From: Synergistaceae bacterium | GTDB taxonomy: Bacteria > Synergistota > Synergistia > Synergistales > Synergistaceae | Assembly: GCA_021372895.1 (NCBI GenBank) | Contig: JAJFTP010000081.1 | Location: forward strand, 1 to 64,000 | Reading direction: 5' to 3' | Length of the DNA: 64,000 nt | Shown: positions 1 through 8,895 of the stretch, one piece after another | How positions within the stretch are numbered: position 1 is the first letter of the stretch | Layout of the letters: the number at the start of each line of letters is the position of its first letter | Program-made: the position numbers and the translations under genes | Notes under the pieces: model-generated | Told to the model about the DNA's origin: nothing | Seen by the model: only the letters and a program-made list of their open reading frames with translations | The model's database searches: none

Positions 1-350
1 TCAGGAAAGATTATGGACATGGATTCGAAGCCGCCCTCTTTTACTGCCTCACGCAGAATTACAGCTGCCGCCGGCTCATTTGGCCCGCCGAGGACTTTTA
101 TCTGATTTGCCGCCGTCCTGGTGAACAGCATCTGCAGGTTGACGCGTTCCCTTACGTACCCGGCAGTCATGCTCGCTATCTCGGAAAGCTGCTTGTTTTC
201 CTCGATGAGTCTGTCCTGGTTAACGCTGCTGCTGAAGCTGCTGAAGAAGACAAAGGCCAAGCCGGTAATTACAGTCAAAGCGGCAAAGTAAGCCATCAGC
301 CGCGGATCTATAAAGTACTTCTTCCGCAGGTCAATCACATGCATCTGCAT
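1..350 (-). CDS. Membrane-anchored sensor/signalling protein, N-terminal part (cut by window edge)
   Basis: The reading frame runs leftward off the window; about 116 codons are visible. The start is the ATG at 348-350 or the in-frame ATG at 342-344, overlapping the end of the upstream nitrilase-family gene by 14-20 bases, so the two are probably translationally coupled. The N-terminus has a short basic segment (DLRKKYF), then a hydrophobic helix at about residues 18-36, then a charged segment (VNQDRLIEENKQLSEIAS) leading into what looks like an extracytoplasmic sensor region. This is the layout of a histidine kinase, chemoreceptor or diguanylate cyclase with a Cache/CHASE-type input domain. 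The output domain lies outside the window, so the type cannot be assigned. Confidence 0.6.
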   Translation of the reverse strand, partial: MQMHVIDLRKKYFIDPRLMAYFAALTVITGLAFVFFSSFSSSVNQDRLIEENKQLSEIASMTAGYVRERVNLQMLFTRTAANQIKVLGGPNEPAAAVILREAVKEGGFESMSIIFP

Positions 351-1146
351 TCTCCCTGTACAGTTCAGGACGTCTGACATTAAAGACTTTCAGGAAGTCA
401 CGTGCTTTTTTTACTTTATCGGTATCAAATTCCACAAATGTGAATTCTTCTCTGTCCCCGCCCTCGTACAGCACCTCTCCCCAAGGATCTATTGCCATTG
501 AGTGACCGCCGAAGAGGGTCCCGTCGGACGTTCCGACCCTGTTGCAGCCGACCACATACATCATATTTTCTATCGCGCGTGCCTTAAGCAGCGTGATCCA
601 ATGATCAATGCGGGATGCCGGCCATTCGGCTGAGATGAAAAGTATCTCCGCACCCTCAATCGCATACAGCCTGAGCCATTCGCAGAAGCGCAGGTCATAG
701 CATATCGCCATTGCGGCATGTACGGGGCCGAGCATGAAGTGTGTCCTGCTGTCCCCCGCTTGCAGGTATTTATCTTCTTCCATCAGTGGTATGAGGTGGG
801 CCTTATCGTAGTACGCGAGATATTCACCCTCCGGTGTCACAGCCATCGCGCGATTGAACGCACCTTCATCCGTCACGGCAAGAACCGAGCCTCCGGCGAA
901 CCAGCAGTTGTGTTTTTTTGCAAGCCCGCCGAGAAAAGCGGCAGCCTGATGTGCATCCGGGTCTCCATATAAACCCGGAGCATCAATAACGTAAGCGACA
1001 TCCCATATCTCTGGAAGTATCACCGCCGTCTCTGTTGTGGAACAAACCCATTTGCTGTTGAGCAGATCTTCTAGGCGGGCATAGTTGCCATCCCTGTCAC
1101 CGAGCCTGACGTCTGTCTGTATGATACCGATGCGTAACAGTGACAT
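331..1146 (-). CDS. Carbon-nitrogen hydrolase (nitrilase superfamily, omega-amidase-like)
   Basis: A 271-residue protein with the nitrilase-superfamily triad in order: Glu46 (ILPEIWDV), Lys115 (YYDKAHLIP) and Cys149 (MAICYDLRF). Length and motif spacing match the single-domain amidases of the YafV/Nit2 (omega-amidase) branch, which hydrolyse small amides such as 2-oxoglutaramate or 2-oxosuccinamate. Substrate cannot be read from the sequence. There is no signal peptide, so the enzyme is cytoplasmic. It starts at ATG 1144-1146 and is followed with overlap by the sensor gene at the window edge. An amidase scavenging transamination side products would fit the amino-acid metabolism of this region. 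Confidence 0.85.
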   Translation of the reverse strand: MSLLRIGIIQTDVRLGDRDGNYARLEDLLNSKWVCSTTETAVILPEIWDVAYVIDAPGLYGDPDAHQAAAFLGGLAKKHNCWFAGGSVLAVTDEGAFNRAMAVTPEGEYLAYYDKAHLIPLMEEDKYLQAGDSRTHFMLGPVHAAMAICYDLRFCEWLRLYAIEGAEILFISAEWPASRIDHWITLLKARAIENMMYVVGCNRVGTSDGTLFGGHSMAIDPWGEVLYEGGDREEFTFVEFDTDKVKKARDFLKVFNVRRPELYRENADACD

Positions 1147-1328
1147 CCTGTAGGACCCCCTCCCTAAAGCGCTATTACAAATTCTTATATATTATACTTA
1201 TAATAGCCTCTTATGGTCTCAGGCTTCGCAAATGAAAAAGTCAAATTAAACTTTGATGATAAAATAAACTGTAATGTCAGATATGTCTGTATGCTGCAAA
1301 TATTTTACAGCGGCTGATCCATTAAAAT

Positions 1329-1556
1329 TCAGGGGTTGTCGCCGAGTTTTTGAAGTAACATTTTCGACTCTTTTAAAGTCTGTGCGCGAAGTTCGGCGTT
1401 TGGTTCGAAAATCATAGAGAAGCAGTCGCCCTCGGCTGTTCCTTCAGGCAGGAGAGCGAGCGGCATTTCGACAGGTACCGCAGCTTCTCCTATGAGAAGC
1501 CTGCACACATTTCCGTTGATCGAATCAACGAATACAGTCTCGGTTTTATTTTTCAA
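1329..1556 (-). CDS. DUF3006 family protein
   Basis: A small 75-residue acidic protein resembling DUF3006 (segments FVDSINGNVCRLLIGE and LPEGTAEGDCF). It starts with TTG at 1554-1556, within the 3' end of the upstream metallo-beta-lactamase gene (11-bp overlap) and 9 nt after GGGAGG, so it is translationally coupled. DUF3006 proteins are commonly encoded next to ComEC/Rec2-like MBL hydrolases, as here. Biochemical role unknown; a small beta-barrel partner of the MBL enzyme is the usual guess. Confidence 0.75.
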   Translation of the reverse strand: MKNKTETVFVDSINGNVCRLLIGEAAVPVEMPLALLPEGTAEGDCFSMIFEPNAELRAQTLKESKMLLQKLGDNP

Positions 1557-2469
1557 CTGCGAATACCTCCCTGTTTTTCGGATAAGTAAGGCTGATGCCG
1601 TCAGTCCGGAATTTCAGAGCTCCGTTGACTGTGTCAAAACGCTTGATACGCATCTTAGAAAGAGCCAGGACTACTTCTTTGTGAGGGAATCCATAGGAGT
1701 TGTCCTTCCCGTAGCTGAGTATGACTGCGATTGGAGATGTCTCGCGCAGCATGCGCATGTCCGTTCCGTTCTTGCTGCCATGGTGAGCTGCCTTCAGCAC
1801 GGCACACAGAGGCAATGGTTCTATTGTCCTGCGCTCCTCTTCCTCCATGTCTCCCGCCATGAGAAAACTGACTTTGCCATAGGTTATGAGCAGCACCAGA
1901 CAGTTGTTGTTCGCGTCGCTGTCTGTGTTCCTCAACTCTGCCGCCGGAGCGAGCACTTCAACGAGCACTTCGCCGAACTTTTCCGAGTAACCGCGTTTCG
2001 GACGTCCGAAACGTATATTTTTGTTCTTTATCGTTATATAAAAATCTTTCTGCGGTTTTGAGCCGAGGATAAAGCCCGAATCCCAAATTTTACCTATCTT
2101 AAACTTTTCTATGACGGTCTTCATGCCGCCTATGTGGTCGGAGTGCGGATGAGTCGCGACCAGACAGTCTATTTTTTTAACGCCGCAGCTCTTAAGATAT
2201 CTGACTATGCCCTTGCCGGAATCCTCCGTTCCTGCATCTATCAGCATCGTCTGTCCGTTCGGGAATATGAAAAGGGAGCAATCTCCCTGTCCTACGTTTA
2301 GTACATAAAAATGCATCTCCGGCATTTTGTCCGGTTTTCCGCTGCCGACGCTGTCAGCCGCTGCCGAAGTGACCGTCGCTGAAAGCAATATCAAGGCAAT
2401 AAATATGGCAGAAAGAGACAAACTCAAAGATTTTTTAAACGCCGAGGATACCGATCCCGATATTTTCAT
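1546..2469 (-). CDS. Exported ComEC/Rec2-type MBL-fold hydrolase
   Basis: A 307-residue protein whose first ~38 residues form a signal peptide (basic n-region, LSLSLSAIFIALILLSA core, ending near SAAADS). The mature part begins MHFYVLNVGQGDCSLFIF, typical of the soluble hydrolase domain of ComEC (DNA uptake) proteins, followed by the metal-binding motif THPHSDHIGG and the later MAGDMEEEE and KAAHHGSKNG motifs. It is therefore a stand-alone ComEC-like beta-lactamase-fold phosphodiesterase/nuclease predicted outside the cytoplasmic membrane, without the ComEC channel. A good SD (GGAGGAATAACC before ATG 2467-2469) fixes the start. It forms an operon with the DUF3006 gene and is divergent from the AEC transporter. 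Confidence 0.85.
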   Translation of the reverse strand: MKISGSVSSAFKKSLSLSLSAIFIALILLSATVTSAAADSVGSGKPDKMPEMHFYVLNVGQGDCSLFIFPNGQTMLIDAGTEDSGKGIVRYLKSCGVKKIDCLVATHPHSDHIGGMKTVIEKFKIGKIWDSGFILGSKPQKDFYITIKNKNIRFGRPKRGYSEKFGEVLVEVLAPAAELRNTDSDANNNCLVLLITYGKVSFLMAGDMEEEERRTIEPLPLCAVLKAAHHGSKNGTDMRMLRETSPIAVILSYGKDNSYGFPHKEVVLALSKMRIKRFDTVNGALKFRTDGISLTYPKNREVFAVEK

Positions 2470-2545
2470 GGGTTATTCCTCCACCCGAAGCGGTCCTTCG
2501 GGGTTATAATCAGTCGATGATATATTGATGAAGGGGCATATGCGC

Positions 2546-3490
2546 ATGTTTGGTCTATTTCTTGTACTTCCTCTGATGATAATCATTATAACTGGTAATC
2601 TCCTGAGGGTGCGTGGTTTTTATAGCGAGAGGGATGTAAAAACGCTCACCAAGACACTCTACTGGGTCATACTTCCCCCGCTTCTCTTCCGCACAACGTT
2701 TATCTCCGGAAGGGAGATCCTCTCCCAGCCGAACCTGCTGCTTGCGCTCAATGTCTGTTATATCTTAACTATAATCATAGCCTGGTGCGGGGCGAAATAT
2801 ATATTCCACAAGGGTAATACCGGACGCATAGCTGTCTCAGCTTTTTCTTCAATACGTGCGAACAACATCTACCTCGGTTTTCCCGTTATGTATCTTGCGA
2901 TGGGGGAGTCCGGGCTCCACAATGCCTCAATTTACCTTGCGGTGAGCACTATATCGTTCCAGCTTTTTTCGATAATGACCGGCGAGATCGCACTTTCCGG
3001 AAAGCCAAGCCTTCCAGGTTTTCTCAGCATTCTTAAAAGGATCGCCCTCAATCCGCTTATCATCTCATGTTTCGGAGGTATTGCTCTGGCACTGACCGGC
3101 CTTGAAAAACTTCCGACTGTGCTTGATGAGACGATGAAACTGATGGGTAACGCGGCAACATCTGTTGCACTCCTTGCGCTCGGAGGTACGCTTGAGCTGT
3201 CACGGATAAGCAGAGTCGTTCAGATGCTTCGTTCCACATGGGCGGACATGATTATCAAACTTTTTATACACCCTGCGCTTATGTGGGGGCTTCTCATCCT
3301 TCTTCCGATACCGCGCCCCCTGCTTCAGGCAACAGTCATGCTCAGTTCAATGCCGTCGGCAGTGAACTGTTTCATACTTGCGAAGGAAATGGGCATGGAC
3401 GGCGACTATGCGGCTGACCTTGTTGCATCAACGACTGTGCTAGGCATAATATCCATACCTTTCTGGGCCGCGGTACTTGGCATAGTCTGA
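2546..3490 (+). CDS. AEC family transporter (auxin efflux carrier-like permease)
   Basis: A polytopic membrane protein of about 314 residues with the alternating hydrophobic segments of the AEC family. In bacteria this family includes malonate and other organic-acid transporters. TTG 2525, ATG 2528 and ATG 2540 are possible in-frame upstream starts. ATG 2546 is preferred because AAGGGG at 2531-2536 lies 9 nt upstream. The C-terminal half (LLALGGTLELSRI, MLSSMPSAVNCFILAKEMGMD) is characteristic of the family. It stands alone and is divergent from the MBL/DUF3006 operon, sharing a short promoter region. Substrate unknown. Confidence 0.8.
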   Translation: MFGLFLVLPLMIIIITGNLLRVRGFYSERDVKTLTKTLYWVILPPLLFRTTFISGREILSQPNLLLALNVCYILTIIIAWCGAKYIFHKGNTGRIAVSAFSSIRANNIYLGFPVMYLAMGESGLHNASIYLAVSTISFQLFSIMTGEIALSGKPSLPGFLSILKRIALNPLIISCFGGIALALTGLEKLPTVLDETMKLMGNAATSVALLALGGTLELSRISRVVQMLRSTWADMIIKLFIHPALMWGLLILLPIPRPLLQATVMLSSMPSAVNCFILAKEMGMDGDYAADLVASTTVLGIISIPFWAAVLGIV

Positions 3491-3773
3491 TTTAACCTTC
3501 ATTCCTGTATTTATACTGCCAATTTGGGGATGAAGTAAGTTTTTTGTTTAGAGATCCGCAGACGGACAAGGGCGGTTGGAATCTTTCCGAATGCGGATCC
3601 ATATATGACCGGTAACTGCCTATCCGGTCGAATGCTCAGAGGGCCGGTCAGCGGATAGGACTTGCCAGAAATAATGCAACATTGAAAGTATCAACCATGG
3701 GTGTTATTGTTAAATCTAGTATCGAGTTCCAATTTTTGCTGGGGTCATAGCGTAAAATGATGGCATTTGCCTT
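3491..3773. other. Intergenic region with nested inverted repeats
   Basis: This region lies between the convergent AEC transporter and carbamate kinase genes and carries no credible ORF. It contains GATCCGCA (3553-3560) facing TGCGGATC (3592-3599). A second nested set has CCTATCCG (3619-3626) facing CGGATAGG (3652-3659), with GACCGG (3607-3612) able to pair with CCGGTC at 3624-3629 or 3644-3649. These could be terminator or small-RNA structures, but no U-tract follows them. Confidence 0.35.
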
Positions 3774-4736
3774 TTATGCCATTGTTATTACGGTGCCCTC
3801 TGTTCCCTCAAGAGCTTCTGTGGCTTTGTAAAGCGATGTGATGATGGCCTTCTTGCCGGGGAATCGGCGTGCGAACTTGATTGCAGCCATCACCTTGGGG
3901 AGCATGCTGCCGGCTGCGAAATGGCCCTCGTCGATGTATTTGATGGCTTCCGGGACCGTTATATGGCTCAATTCCTGCTGATTCGGCTTATTGAAGTTCA
4001 GGCAGACCTTATCCACCTCGGTTAGAATGAGGAGGATATCTGTCTCCATGTCTTCCGCAAGGCGTTCAGCCGCCAGATCTTTGTCTATGACGGCAGCGAC
4101 GCCTGTAAGCGATCCGTCGAGGTTTTCTATTACAGGGATCCCGCCGCCGCCGGCTGTTATGACTATTGTTGAATCCCAGAGGCGCTTGACGGAATCAAGT
4201 TCAGCGATACGCTTCGGTGTCGGTGAAGCTACTACTCTGCGCCAGCCGCGTCCTGCGTCTTCCTTTACGGTGTAGCCCTTTTCTTTCTGAAGCCTTTTAG
4301 CCTCTTCCTCCGAGTAGAAGGGACCGATGGGTTTTGTCGGATTCTCAAATGCCTTGTCGTTCTCATCGACGATCACCTGTGTTATCAGTGTAACCACAGG
4401 GACGTTACGGTTCCGGTTTCTGAGCGCGTCGCGGAGACACTGCTGTATCTGGTAACCGATATAGCCCTGGCTCATTGCACCGCATACGTCGAAGGGCATT
4501 GCGGGAAGAGTTGGATCTTGTTTGGCGGCTATCTCCTGTGAAAGCGCAATGCGCCCGACCTGCGGACCGTTGCCGTGGACTATGGCCATCTCATATCCCC
4601 TGCAGCTTATATCCGCCAGGAATTCACATGTTTTGCGGACAACTTCAAGCTGCGCTTCCGCAGTAGGAGGAGTCCCGGCTTCCTGGAGTGCGTTGCCGCC
4701 AAGCGCGATAACGACCTTTGTAAATTTTGAAGGCAT
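3774..4736 (-). CDS. arcC: Carbamate kinase
   Basis: A 320-residue amino-acid-kinase-family protein of the normal carbamate kinase length. It shows VIALGGNALQEAGTPP at the N-terminus, HGNGPQVGRIALSQE, and TAGGGGIPVIE in the middle. It makes ATP from carbamoyl phosphate and ADP, the last step of arginine deiminase, agmatine or purine/allantoin fermentation. No arginine deiminase or carbamoyltransferase gene lies nearby, so its carbamoyl-phosphate source is encoded elsewhere. Start ATG 4734-4736 is preceded by AAGGAGC. Confidence 0.95.
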   Translation of the reverse strand: MPSKFTKVVIALGGNALQEAGTPPTAEAQLEVVRKTCEFLADISCRGYEMAIVHGNGPQVGRIALSQEIAAKQDPTLPAMPFDVCGAMSQGYIGYQIQQCLRDALRNRNRNVPVVTLITQVIVDENDKAFENPTKPIGPFYSEEEAKRLQKEKGYTVKEDAGRGWRRVVASPTPKRIAELDSVKRLWDSTIVITAGGGGIPVIENLDGSLTGVAAVIDKDLAAERLAEDMETDILLILTEVDKVCLNFNKPNQQELSHITVPEAIKYIDEGHFAAGSMLPKVMAAIKFARRFPGKKAIITSLYKATEALEGTEGTVITMA

Positions 4737-4822
4737 AACAGAGCACGCTCCTTAATTTCAATTTTTGGTTTGAATATTATAAACTAAAAGAGTGGTTGAG
4801 TTCAATATTTAATTTGAGATAT

Positions 4823-5425
4823 TTAGAAAAAACGTGAGATCCCCGAGACAGTAAAAGCGCACCATGCGAGCAGGCATCCCATTATTATGTCTGTCATCCT
4901 TGAATATTTCGTTAAGAAGCGGCGCTGCGCATCGCCGAAAAGAGCCCAAATTATAAGCGCTGCCACACAATTTACGAGCAGGAATATGCCGCAGAGGAAG
5001 AAGATAGCTTTTGAATTTGTCCATGGTGCTATAAAGGCTGACATGGCAGTGAAACCGAACAGAATGACTTTTGGGTTCAGAAACTGCAGAGTGAACCCGT
5101 CAATGATCCCGGGAACTTTTTCCTGAAGGAGATTTTTGTTTCCAGCCGTTTTTTGCGGGAAAGCAACCTTCCATGCAAGCCAGAGAAGATATAATGCACC
5201 TGCTATGCGCAGCCAAGGCAATATCTGCGGCATTATCTCGGCGATGAATATATTTGCGAGCGCGTTGAGCGTCATCACGGCAAACAACCCCACGGCCATT
5301 CCGAAAATCAGCGGCAGCGCTCTTCTAAAGCCGAAGAGCCGCGCTGTGTTCATCGCAAAGATAATGTTCGGTCCCGGCGTATAGCAGGCGATCAAGACAA
5401 ACGAAAGGAACGGTCCCCACTGCAT
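4823..5425 (-). CDS. LysE/RhtB family amino-acid exporter
   Basis: A 200-residue membrane protein with about six hydrophobic helices and the family N-terminus (SFVLIACYTPGPNIIFAMNTARLFGFRRALPLIFGMAVGL). LysE/RhtB proteins export amino acids and dipeptide breakdown products. The gene starts 7 bp after the stop of oligopeptidase F and lacks a clear SD, so translational coupling is likely. The pairing suggests export of amino acids released from peptides by PepF. Confidence 0.85.
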   Translation of the reverse strand: MQWGPFLSFVLIACYTPGPNIIFAMNTARLFGFRRALPLIFGMAVGLFAVMTLNALANIFIAEIMPQILPWLRIAGALYLLWLAWKVAFPQKTAGNKNLLQEKVPGIIDGFTLQFLNPKVILFGFTAMSAFIAPWTNSKAIFFLCGIFLLVNCVAALIIWALFGDAQRRFLTKYSRMTDIIMGCLLAWCAFTVSGISRFF

Positions 5426-5432
5426 ATTGAGG

Positions 5433-7274
5433 TTATTTTTCTAGCAGTTTCTGCATATCGTCCAGTGTCTCCACAAATATTTTAACGACAGCTTTGACAG
5501 GCGCCGGTGTGCTCATGTCCACTCCTGCGTGTTTTAGCAGGTTGATCGGATAGTCTGATCCGCCCATGGAAAGAAAGCTAAGGTATTTATCACGGGCCGG
5601 TTTCCCCTTTTCAAGGATATCCTTTGCAAGCGCGGTTGCGGCAGAGTAGCCGGTGGCGTACTGATAGACGTAGAACGGGTTGTAGAAGTGCGGGATCCGT
5701 GCCCACTCCATCTTAAGCGCCTCGTCTATTACTATATCCGGCCCGTAGTATTTTCTGTTAAGGTCGTACCAGAGGGATCGAAGGCCGTCCGGTGTCGTGT
5801 CATCGCCTGTTGCCGCTCGCTTGTGGACCTCATGCTCGAATGATGCGAACATAGTTTGCCGGTAGACGGTAGTTCGGATGTTTTCGAGCCTGCGGTTCAG
5901 GAGATACAGTTTTTTCCTCTTATCTTCGGTAGCGGAAATAAGGTGGCTCAGGAAGAGGACTTCGTTGGTCGTTGAAGCGACCTCAGCGGTGAAAATGCAA
6001 TAGTCCGCAGTAGCGTAAGGCTGGCTCCTGCGCGAGTAATAGCTGTGTATTGAATGTCCCATCTCATGTACCAGCGTTGATACATCATTGAGGCTGTTCG
6101 TGTAGTTCATGAAGATATACGGGTGTGTGCCGTAGCTTCCCCAGGAGTATGCGCCGCTGCGTTTCCCCTTGTTTGGGAAAACATCTACCCAGCCGCTGTC
6201 AAGGCCTTCTTTTACCTGAGCAAGATATTCATTGCCAAGAGGGGCAAGTGAATCATACATCATCTGCTTTGCTTCGCTCCATGATATGTCATTGAACGGC
6301 TCCCGGACCAGGGGCGTGTACAAGTCATACATGTGGAGTTCTTTGACTCGCAGGACCTTTTTGCGCATGGTCATGTAGCGGTGCATTGGCGCAAGGTTTG
6401 ATTCAAGCGTGTCGACAAGGCTGCTGTAGACGGACTCGGGGATGTTGTCTCCGTCCAGTGCGGCAGATAGGGGGGAATCATATTTGCGTACCTCGGCGTA
6501 GAACTTTGAAGTCCTGAGCATACCGTCGAAAGTTGCCCCCAGAGTATTTTTCATTTCCAGATAGGGCTTGTACAACGAATTGAACGCCGCTTTGCGCACA
6601 TCGCGCTTCCTCGAACGGAGGTATGAGACGGCGCGCTCTTCCGACATATCTATGCTTTTCCCATTCTCATCTTTTATTGAGGGGAAGTGCATGTCGGCGT
6701 TCGTCAGCATTGAGAAAACATTGTCCGCAATGCCGGCCATGTCGCCGGTACGGGCAAGTATTGATTCTTCCGCCTGTGACAGAACGTGTCCGCGTTGGCG
6801 CAGAAGCTCTTTCAGTCCGAACGCGTAATCTTTCAGTGCCGGATCTTCGACGTATTCTTTTAATTTTTCATCCGGTATTGAAAGGATCTCAGGTGTGATG
6901 AAACTTGTGACGGACGAGAATTCAACGGAAAGAGTGGAGACCCTGTTGGATAGCCCCTGGTACTTTGACTCCGCCGTATTCTCGTGACTTTTCATGTTAG
7001 CGTATACTACTAGCTTGCCAAGTGTTATGGAAAGTTCGTCCCGCAGTTTGAAGCAATCCAGCAGAGTCGCGGCTGATTCTCCAAGTCTGCCCCTAAATGC
7101 CGCGATCTCAGGCAGACGTATTTTTATAAGCTTAAATTCGTCCTCCCACTTAGCTTCACTTTCATAGATATCGCTCAGCTTCCATTTGTATGTATCAGGG
7201 ATATCTTCGCGTTTAGGTAAAACAGCGCCTCCGCCGAGGGATAATTCTGTCTCAGTTGCAGATTTATCTGCCAT
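5433..7274 (-). CDS. pepF: Oligoendopeptidase F (M3 family)
   Basis: A zinc metallopeptidase of 613 residues with the M3 signature H403-E-M-G-H407 (LVHEMGHSIHSYYSRRSQPYA) and the usual long helical N-terminal region. It cleaves short cytoplasmic peptides. A longer frame starts at 7385, but ATG 7272-7274 is chosen because CAGGAGGAA lies just upstream and the homologous region starts there (MADKSATETELSL). It is the first gene of a two-gene unit with the LysE-type exporter. Confidence 0.93.
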   Translation of the reverse strand: MADKSATETELSLGGGAVLPKREDIPDTYKWKLSDIYESEAKWEDEFKLIKIRLPEIAAFRGRLGESAATLLDCFKLRDELSITLGKLVVYANMKSHENTAESKYQGLSNRVSTLSVEFSSVTSFITPEILSIPDEKLKEYVEDPALKDYAFGLKELLRQRGHVLSQAEESILARTGDMAGIADNVFSMLTNADMHFPSIKDENGKSIDMSEERAVSYLRSRKRDVRKAAFNSLYKPYLEMKNTLGATFDGMLRTSKFYAEVRKYDSPLSAALDGDNIPESVYSSLVDTLESNLAPMHRYMTMRKKVLRVKELHMYDLYTPLVREPFNDISWSEAKQMMYDSLAPLGNEYLAQVKEGLDSGWVDVFPNKGKRSGAYSWGSYGTHPYIFMNYTNSLNDVSTLVHEMGHSIHSYYSRRSQPYATADYCIFTAEVASTTNEVLFLSHLISATEDKRKKLYLLNRRLENIRTTVYRQTMFASFEHEVHKRAATGDDTTPDGLRSLWYDLNRKYYGPDIVIDEALKMEWARIPHFYNPFYVYQYATGYSAATALAKDILEKGKPARDKYLSFLSMGGSDYPINLLKHAGVDMSTPAPVKAVVKIFVETLDDMQKLLEK

Positions 7275-7603
7275 AATGATGTTCCTCCTGAATATCAGAT
7301 GTTTTGCCAGCAGCAAAAAAGTCCGGCAGCGAGCCCTTGTAATAGGAGCATAGGATATTGTGTCGCGACATGCAATAATGCGCAAGTGTTTTTTTGCTTG
7401 CGTATATCATAATAAAAAAAGCGGTCAGTTGGTGTTCCAATCAGTGTTCCCTTAATTTTTTGTCCCATATCTTCTTGACCGAAGCCGGCATCCGCAGGTT
7501 CTCTGCAACGGATAAAACTGACGTTTGACATCTGCGGCTCTGCGTCAGGCGGATGAATATATGTTAACATTATACTATTACAGATGAATGGGAGGCGTCG
7601 CCA
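7275..7603. other. Divergent intergenic region pepF / patB
   Basis: About 330 bp with no plausible ORF in either direction. GTTAAC followed by TATACT (around 7563-7574) is a possible -10 region for the rightward gene. A short direct repeat GTGTTCC occurs twice near 7433-7450. No recognised riboswitch or strong terminator was seen. Confidence 0.3.
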
Positions 7604-8788
7604 ATGAAATACGATTTTGACAGCTATATAGACAGGCACAATACCAATTGCGAAAAATGGGATTGGCTTAAGGAGACATTCGGAAGAGACGACCTGCTGG
7701 CTATGTGGGTCGCAGATATGGATTTCGCCGCTCCTCCGGAGGTGCTTGATGCCCTTCGTAATAAAATCGACCATGGCGTGCTTGGTTATCCTATTGTCCC
7801 GGAAAATGTCTTCAGATCTATAATGAACTGGGAGAAGACCCGCCATGGGTGGAGCTTTGATAAGAGCGCAATAACATGGGCCCCAGGCGTAGTCGCGGGT
7901 CTCGCCTTTTCTTTGATGGCGTTCACCAAGCCCGGAGACAGCGTCATCATACAGACGCCGGTATATCCGCCGTTCTACAGGATCATAAACGACGCAGGCA
8001 GACACATAGTCAAAAATCCGCTGAGACGAGAAAACGGGCGTTTTGTGATGGATATTGACGGACTAGAGAAACTTATCACCCCCACATGCCGCACCCTTAT
8101 CCTATGCAGCCCGCACAATCCGGTCGCTCGCGTCTGGACTAAGGATGAGCTCACGGCGCTGGCTGAGCTTGCCGAGCGCAAGGATATGCTGATAATTGCA
8201 GATGAGATCCATCAGGATCTGGTCTTCAGTGATGCAAAACATACATGCTTCGCGTCAATTTCAAAGGATGCGGGATCTCGGACGCTGACCTTCATAGCTC
8301 CGAGCAAGACGTTCAACATAGCGGGACTGAAAGCCTCGGTTGCCGTCATTCCCGACGAGACCCTGAGGGGGCGCTACATCTCCGTGCTTGAACGCTTTCA
8401 CATGAACTCACTCAATATGTTTGGGTTTATAGCGATGGAAACGGCGTACGGTAAATGTGCCGAATGGCTGGACCAGCTTATGGTGTACCTCGAAGGCAAC
8501 AGGGACTTCACTGAGAAATTTGTGCGTGAACGCATGCCGAAGGCGAAGATGGACCATCCCGAAGGAACGTATATATTCTGGATAGATTTCAGAGGCTATG
8601 GATTTAATTCTCAGACGCTGGAGAATTTCCTGGTCAACAGGGCTAATGTCGCGCTTAACAACGGACTGAGCTTTGGGATCGAGGGCGACGGTTTTGCCCG
8701 CATCAACGTGGGAACGCCGCGCGCCAAGCTTGCCGAGGGGCTTGAGAGGATAGCAAACGCACTTGAGACGAATATAGGGGATCGCTGA
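7604..8788 (+). CDS. patB: MalY/PatB family PLP-dependent cystathionine beta-lyase
   Basis: A 394-residue fold-type-I PLP enzyme of the MalY/PatB branch. Family landmarks are MWVADMDFAAPPEVLDAL near the N-terminus, LCSPHNPVARVWT, IIADEIHQDLVF and APSKTFNIAGL with the PLP lysine at 235. Members act as C-S lyases (cystathionine or cysteine conjugates) or aminotransferases. Start ATG 7604 follows GGGAGGCGTCGCCA. A monocistronic transcript seems likely, with the FAH gene following after a 107-bp gap. Confidence 0.9.
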   Translation: MKYDFDSYIDRHNTNCEKWDWLKETFGRDDLLAMWVADMDFAAPPEVLDALRNKIDHGVLGYPIVPENVFRSIMNWEKTRHGWSFDKSAITWAPGVVAGLAFSLMAFTKPGDSVIIQTPVYPPFYRIINDAGRHIVKNPLRRENGRFVMDIDGLEKLITPTCRTLILCSPHNPVARVWTKDELTALAELAERKDMLIIADEIHQDLVFSDAKHTCFASISKDAGSRTLTFIAPSKTFNIAGLKASVAVIPDETLRGRYISVLERFHMNSLNMFGFIAMETAYGKCAEWLDQLMVYLEGNRDFTEKFVRERMPKAKMDHPEGTYIFWIDFRGYGFNSQTLENFLVNRANVALNNGLSFGIEGDGFARINVGTPRAKLAEGLERIANALETNIGDR

Positions 8789-8895
8789 CATCCCGGCGTC
8801 GGCTATTGTTGCCCCGTCAGTACGGAACCATTATTGATTACAACATTTATAACTTCAGACAGGAGCTGCGGTTTTATATCAAGGAGGAATTTTTT

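Noticed and set aside
1492-2061. 189-codon plus-strand frame opposite the MBL hydrolase
   Set aside because: Shadow of the minus-strand MBL gene, which has a signal peptide and intact metal motif.
7295-8005. 236-codon minus-strand frame across the patB promoter and start
   Set aside because: Overlaps the well-supported patB gene and the divergent promoter region; no homologous features.
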